Below are positions 58,848 through 64,000 of a DNA stretch of 64,000 nucleotides, in pieces. Below the pieces are notes generated by a model. It made no database searches and was not told where the DNA came from. It saw nothing but the letters and a program-made list of their open reading frames with translations. This DNA is from Tanypteryx hageni. Taxonomy: Eukaryota > Arthropoda > Insecta > Odonata > Petaluridae. The translations under genes were made by a program, and so were the position numbers. The stretch covers positions 67,272,350-67,336,349 of the forward strand of contig CM054113.1 in assembly GCA_028673005.1 (NCBI GenBank), in the 5' to 3' direction. Position 1 is the stretch's first letter. Every line of letters starts with the position of its first letter.

Positions 58848-60317
58848 CAGTGGTGAGCTGTAGTGGGCTCACTTGGGCTCGCAAGAGCCCATTGTTAAAT
58901 TTTTTTAAATTTGCAAGCCCATTGTTAAAATTATTGTTTATTAGGCATTCTTTAATAGCGAACCTGTAATAGCAGAATTCCTTATGGGCATGTCTGGTCT
59001 GTCCGTGAGTTTTAACTTTCATCTCCTAAACTGCTGGATGGATTTTAATCAAATTAAGCATGAGTGATCGTTATTGAAATTCATTGCCCAATTGTGATTT
59101 TCATCTGAATCCATCAATTTAAACTTCCACTTTACATAATTACTTTAATAAACTTATACTCATACCTTGTTAAATGGCATCCATCAAGCAACAATGAAAT
59201 ACCAAACATTTCTCTCCCTAGGTCTTATATGATCTGTAAGGTATAGATTAAAAAATGTATTCAGGTAGAGAACAACATTTACTACAAGAAAGTCGACGAG
59301 ACCACATACAAGTTATATTTTCGGAGATAGAAATTCTAGATATTCTAGAAAATCCCATGCAAAACATCGCATATTTTTTTACATCTATTAAATTGTGTGG
59401 TAGTGTGAAAGTTGTTTCATTACATCTCATAATGAGCAAATTCCTCAAGGTTGAGCCTGACTTTATAAATGATATCGCATATATTGTTTGCATTGATCAC
59501 GATCAAACAATTAAAAATCCATGTATTTCTCACCCATACTCTTTTATGATCAGTGAGGTATTGATTTAAAAATTTATTTGGATAGAGAACAACATTTACT
59601 ACAAGTTACGACTTATAGTTTTGGGGATAAAAATTCAAGAATCGCCCAATCTTTCAATACCTTTTCATATGTATATCCTATTAAGAACACCTTTGAAATC
59701 TCTGTGTATTCTATTTATGGAGTATACTTTTCCATCTTGTTGGGTGCATTTTGCTTTCAGCATAAGTGCCTATTAGCGTCGGTTTGTCCATCCGTCCGTC
59801 CACATGTTCATTCTCGGCTTCTACCTCACGGATTTTTATGAAATATGATATTGGGACTGACAGTCAAAGATAATAAGAAAATCACAAAAATAAATCACGT
59901 AAGCCAACCAGGGATACCACTTTATTGGCAAAATATAATGAACTTACCATTATATTCTTGTAAATTTTTGGTCAAATTAAAATAGTTTTTAAATCAACTT
60001 GTAGAACTAGTAACGTAGAGCATTTAATTTTCTCTACTATTTTAATTTGACCAAAAATTTACGAGGTATAATGTAAAGTTAATTTTTTGTCACCAGTAAA
60101 GTGGTACCCCTGATTGGCTTATGTGATTTATTTTTGCGATTTTCTTATTGTTTTTGATTGACAATCCTTAATATTAAATTTCATAGAAATCCATTTTTGT
60201 TATAAGCCAAGAACAAACATATGGACGGACAAACCAATGCTAATAGGCGCTTATGCTGAAAGTGAAACATGCCTAAAAAAGGGGGGTCAAAAATAAAATA
60301 TTCATAGCTCACCACTG
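58848..60317. mobile_element. hAT-like element inside the array
   Basis: CAGTGGTGAGCTGTAGTGGG begins at 58848. The complement of the right end is CAGTGGTGAGCTATGAATAT. Flanks gatatagg (58840-58847) and aatatagg (60318-60325) match at 7 of 8. Outside sequence joins across it as one array unit (agattttttttaaatttcgg, then acatttactacaaaaaagtc). The interior contains more array units and a large palindrome, which is odd for a hAT. Confidence 0.65.
59755..60262. repeat. Large inverted repeat (foldback), about 508 bp
   Basis: The left arm (cataagtgcctattagcgtc, gtttgtccatccgtccgtcc) is complementary to the right arm (gacggacaaaccaatgctaa, taggcgcttatg). Arms are about 240 bp and meet near 60005. 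One arm's text also occurs alone at 13850-14030, so the foldback is two inverted copies of a dispersed repeat. Confidence 0.8.
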
Positions 60318-60879
60318 AATATAGGACATTTACTACAAAAAAGTCCAGAAAACTCCATAATTATGAGTTATAGTTTTGGAGAAAAAAATTCGAGAAAATC
60401 CTGAGCAAAACATCGCATATTATTTAGATCGATCACTAAGAATTTACACTTGGAATTTATAAAGTTAATTTTAATTATTTATAATGAATTTCTACAAAGT
60501 AATGGCCGAAACAATTGAATAATTAAAAATCCATTTTTTCCTCTCCCATGCTCGTATATTGGCTGTGAGGTATAGATTTTTTAAAAATATTCGGATAGAG
60601 GGCATCATTTACCACAAAAAGTCTGCATCAGCATATAATTAAGACTTATAGTTTCAGAGATAAAAATTCAAGAACCCTCAATCTTTCAATACCGTTTCAT
60701 ATGTATTTTCCATAAAGAAAGCCTTTGAAATCTCTGTGTATTCCATTTATGGAATATACTTTTCGATTTTGTGTGTGCTGGACACAAGAGTTTTAGTTAC
60801 AGTATTATGAGAAAAAAGTAAATGAATTATTCAAACAAACATGATATTATTATGCAAATAATCTTTACTATAATTCAGA

Positions 60880-61252
60880 AAGTTTGTTGGTTTGTATGTT
60901 TGTCCGGCTATACAAATCTACAGAGCCACCAAACTTTGCATGCTATCTAATAGGACCAAAAGGAAGAGTGTAGGTGGGATTTGGAACCTAATGGGGTAAA
61001 GCCACGTTTAACTGGCAGCAAATCAGATGCGCAAAGAAAGGCTGCTTCGAGAGCATCAGAAACATCAGATCTCACATAGAGACGCATAGAAAAACAGATA
61101 TTACGACAAGAAGTAGTTCAAAACTCTTTTCCAACTGAGAACAGATAGAATCTTAGCATGTTCTAGCTAGACTATTTTTAGAAATTTGAAAAAATATATA
61201 TAACTCTCTAATGTGTACATCTCCCCCATGCAACGCCGGGTAATTCTGCTAG
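60880..61252 (+). mobile_element. Helitron remnant ending in CTAG
   Basis: The 3' end is cccatgcaacgccgggtaat, then tctgCTAG and T, an end type common in arthropod Helitrons (CTAG at 61249-61252). About 230 bp upstream a frame reads QMRKERLLREHQKHQISH, which recalls the Arg-rich start of Helitron Rep/helicase proteins. If so, an internal deletion brought the two together. Confidence 0.6.
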
Positions 61253-61589
61253 TAACTTATAATATAACCAAAAAATCAAAGACAACAGCTTAGGAACTGA
61301 TATGTATGAGAAAAACTTAGGACGAACACACATAACCAAGAACAATGTTGAATCCAACAGAGGTCTGTGGGGATTTTCACTCCTTGTAAAATAAAATTCC
61401 CCCAGGAAAAATTTTTAAAATTTTATATGGTTTATTTAAAAATGTTATTGGTGGTCCCTTAAATAGAGAATATGATTATGATTGGTCGAAAGTGACATCA
61501 TGTGCTAATTTTGACCAACCACGAAATGAAAGCATTGTGGAATGATATTCGTTCATTTAAGTACGTAACCAAAGTCGAATGCGAAGAAA

Positions 61590-61832
61590 ATGAGAACCTT
61601 TAGAATTAACTTTAAAAACCAATATTGGATATGCGGAACTGAAGATTTTGCGTGTTGCATTCCAGTGTCTACTGCTAGTGCTGAATGCTCATTCAGCTCA
61701 ATGAATAGATACAGGGTGAAGTTAAGAAATAGAATGGGTCAGGAAATTCTGCAGGACTGTATAAAAATTGCCATCGAGGGACCCAACAAGTTACCAACTA
61801 CATTAATAGATGAAGTTATCAACACATGCTAA
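61590..61832 (+). pseudogene. hAT transposase dimerisation domain fragment
   Basis: 80 codons, with CCIPVSTASAECSFSSMNRY, RVKLRNRMGQEILQDCIKIA and a short tail. The PVSTASAE-SFS-M---K--LRNRM pattern is the hAT C-terminal dimerisation domain, in the style of ZNF862/KIAA1586-like proteins. No other part of the transposase was seen upstream (61260-61580). Confidence 0.8.
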
Positions 61833-61839
61833 GAAAAAA

Positions 61840-62334
61840 ACAAGGGTGACTAAGGTTAATTTATAGCATTGACCTACACAATCATATATTCAGTTCTGTG
61901 ATTTATACTATATTATATAAATGAGATTTAATACCTAATTAGTTTGATATTCACCTATTATGCATTCCAAGGACCTGATGATGCTACGATCATAGTGAAA
62001 CCGGTCATTTAAAATTTAATTTGTGGAAGTAACTAAGTTCTTTTTTCATGATGAGTAAATTCCACAGGGTTAAGCCTGACCTCATCATTGATAATGGCAT
62101 TTATAACCTTTAAACATGTGTCCTTCCACTCAGGGAGATGATACCAAAGTGAGTGGGGACATATTTTATTGGTATTTATGCAAAGAAAGGCATTCAGCAG
62201 GTATTTGAAGTGTTATAAGGCAAAGAGCAGATCCTGAATGCAGAAGTATTTGAAATTAAATTTTTTCAATGTCGCAGCTTAAGGTTTAAGATAATGCAGC
62301 AATTTAATATTTGATCAGCATAATTGGACATTTG
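61840..62334. other. Unassigned stretch
   Basis: ttccacagggttaagcctga at about 62063 resembles ttcctcaaggttgagcctga at about 59440 in the repeat array. Nothing else recognised. Confidence 0.3.
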
Positions 62335-64000
62335 GATAATCAATTGCGAATTTTTAGCGGCCGCATTGTTGCACTATTTGAAGATTTTCGTTTTTTCTAG
62401 TCGGTTTTGTGCAAAATCCTACCTAAGAAAAAAATTTCGAATCTCCAGCTCATCTGGAAATGCGTAAACATTAGTATCCTCCTATATGTTATATATATGT
62501 TATCATATGTTATATCCTTCACTGTAAGAGTCGTCAATATATAATGATAACATCATTCTATATAGACGTTCCTTACAGAGGAGGAGGAGGAGGATATAAC
62601 ATACTAGTAGAAGGTGCTTGCATACTGCAAGCATTTCATCTCACTTTGAAAAAACATTAATTTTTCAAAGAGATATTTCATATTAATTCACTTCTAGAAA
62701 TGCTACAACTTTAAAATTTGGCTAAAATATGTAGCATTAGTACCCCATAATGGACAAAGTGTAAAATTTTGAAAATTGCAACATTTGGGGATTTTTTTAA
62801 TCTATTAATTTTACGTGGGAAAAACAAAAATCGCTGTGACATTGAAATCTTTAGAATTAAAAGAATATTTGTAATGATAAAATGTCTGTCTGAAAAATGA
62901 ATGTTTTTTCAAGGTGAGATGAAATGCTTGCAGTATGCAAGCACCAACTACTAGTATAATGATATAACATATAGGAGGATACTGATGTCCAGCCCAAACT
63001 ACAAGAGCTAGAGATCTGAAAGTTTTAGGTTTTGTAGATATGATAGAGAAACCTTCAGATAAAATAAGACTTCTCACCTAAGTGACATGAGTTCGACTCA
63101 AGAAATTCCGAAAGTTAGGTTTTTTCCCATAAGAAAAGCATTGCGCCATTTTTGTAAATTAATTATGGGCACTTGCCGGTAAGCTAGAAAAATGATATTT
63201 TCAGTGTTGCTAGGTGGCCGCAATATCTATTAGGAATTACTGTCACTTTTGCTTACAGTGTCTTGGGTTCAACTCCAGAGACCCCAGAATATCTCCCATA
63301 AGTAAGCATGGGAAAACACAATCCAGTGTGTAGACCAATCTAATAAGTTTAGGAAGCTGAAATTTTGCAAGATTATAGAACTTTTCTCATAACCAACTAT
63401 AAAAATCGAAAATTTTAAAATTATAAATTTTAGGGGTTGTTTTAACCCCATTTGAACATTAAAGTTTAATAATTTTTTAGGTACTACGAGATGAGCTAGG
63501 AAGCTGCAATTTTCAAATTATTTACAGAACAGTGCATTTCCACAAATAAACATTTCAATCTCTCCATATATGTTGCGGCAACCGTTAAAAATGTTTAAAT
63601 TTTAAACATATAGAAAAATATTATTTTACTTCTAGAAGTGCTACAACTTTAAAATTTGGCTCAAATGTGTAGCATTAGTACCCCATCATAGAGAAAGTGT
63701 AAAATGTTTAAAATTGCAACATTTGGGGATTGTTTTAAACTAATATTTTTACATTTGGGAAAAACGAAAATCGCTGCGGAGGTGAAATATTTAGAATTAA
63801 AAGAATATTTCTAATGATGAAATGTCAGTCTGTAAAATGAATGTTTTTTCAAGGTGATGTGAAATGCTTATGTATGCAAGCACCAACTACTAGTATGTTA
63901 TATCCTCCTCTGTAAGAGTCGTCGATATATATAGATTAATACTATACCCAAACTTTGCAATTTTAGAATTTTATACTTTCTCCATTATGGGCTACTAATG
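62335..64000. mobile_element. Helitron-like family H, several copies in both orientations (runs off window)
   Basis: A reverse 5' part lies at 62335-62485. A reverse 3' end is at 62604-62607, joined at about 62690 to a forward copy ending CTAG at 62951-62954. Another forward copy with the second 5' type (tgatgtccagcccaaactac) ends CTAG at 63890-63893. The two orientations meet at linkers with tatataatgataacat. The last 50 bp (cccaaactttgcaatt...) start in the middle of another copy. Confidence 0.65.

Larger units (their letters stand above)
58513..60800 (+). repeat. Tandem-like array of a 0.2-0.5 kb repeat, interrupted
   Basis: attaggcattcttta starts units at 58513 and about 58942. Each has actttcatc-cctaaac, gagtgatcgttatt and ctctccctag-tcttatatga. 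A second block, ggatagagaacaacatttac or variants, occurs near 59262, 59579, 60325 (after the hAT end) and 60596. Order and similarity suggest one array with deletions. Parts translate to 80-100-codon frames but with no recognisable protein. Confidence 0.6.

Noticed and set aside
59255..59569. 104-codon ORF in the repeat array
   Set aside because: It lies in repeated sequence, the other units carry no matching frame, and no domain is visible.

Overview
The window is AT-rich eukaryotic DNA, most likely from an arthropod with a large, repeat-laden genome. The evidence is long introns with GT/AG borders, an RTE LINE, jockey/CR1-like LINEs, pogo/Tigger, hAT, P-like and piggyBac-like DNA transposons and Helitron remnants. 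A hemipteran is a guess only. No rRNA, tRNA, CRISPR array or bacterial-type operon was seen. Most of the sequence is transposable elements, many nested, and target-site duplications let several insertions be ordered.

Host genes are sparse and all on the plus strand. (1) The 3' part of a coiled-coil protein gene has phase-compatible exons at 10893-10981, 13013-13224 and 18188-18335. The last intron carries a TIR element (14465-17607) that holds an antisense LINE. (2) Part of a gene for a TPR protein of IFIT-like appearance has exons at 28414-28901, 31555-31764 and 56626-56858. The last intron seen is about 25 kb and is packed with mobile DNA. Both genes are partial: other exons are outside the window or not recognised.

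Layout: 1-3290 hAT and LINE debris; 3500-9895 a pogo/Tigger element broken by a 3.9-kb hAT that landed on its stop codon (8-bp duplication cttaacag); 9905-19600 the coiled-coil gene and its intronic elements; 20300-28300 intergenic MITEs and dispersed repeats; 28400-31800 two exons of the TPR gene with a Helitron-helicase fossil and a hAT MITE between them; 32159-41110 an array of a Helitron-like family interrupted by a complete RTE LINE (36873-40205) with an open 988-codon ORF; 41206-47040 two copies of a local repeat, one hit by a TIR MITE and the other by a 3.75-kb THAP-type P-like element; 47380-52430 more Helitron-like repeats and LINE mosaics; 53985-56430 a piggyBac-like MITE and a truncated LINE; 57037-61252 dispersed and tandem repeats with a hAT and a Helitron 3' end; 62335-64000 the Helitron-like family again.

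The two most interesting signals are these. First, the 5' terminus of the RTE LINE can form the nested double-pseudoknot layout of an HDV-like self-cleaving ribozyme, beginning exactly at the target-site boundary. Second, the Helitron-like family has 13 recognisable 3' ends (hairpin plus CTAG, one mutated), internal modules of about 146 bp and head-to-tail and inverted arrangements. The complete RTE is the only element here with an undamaged coding region.
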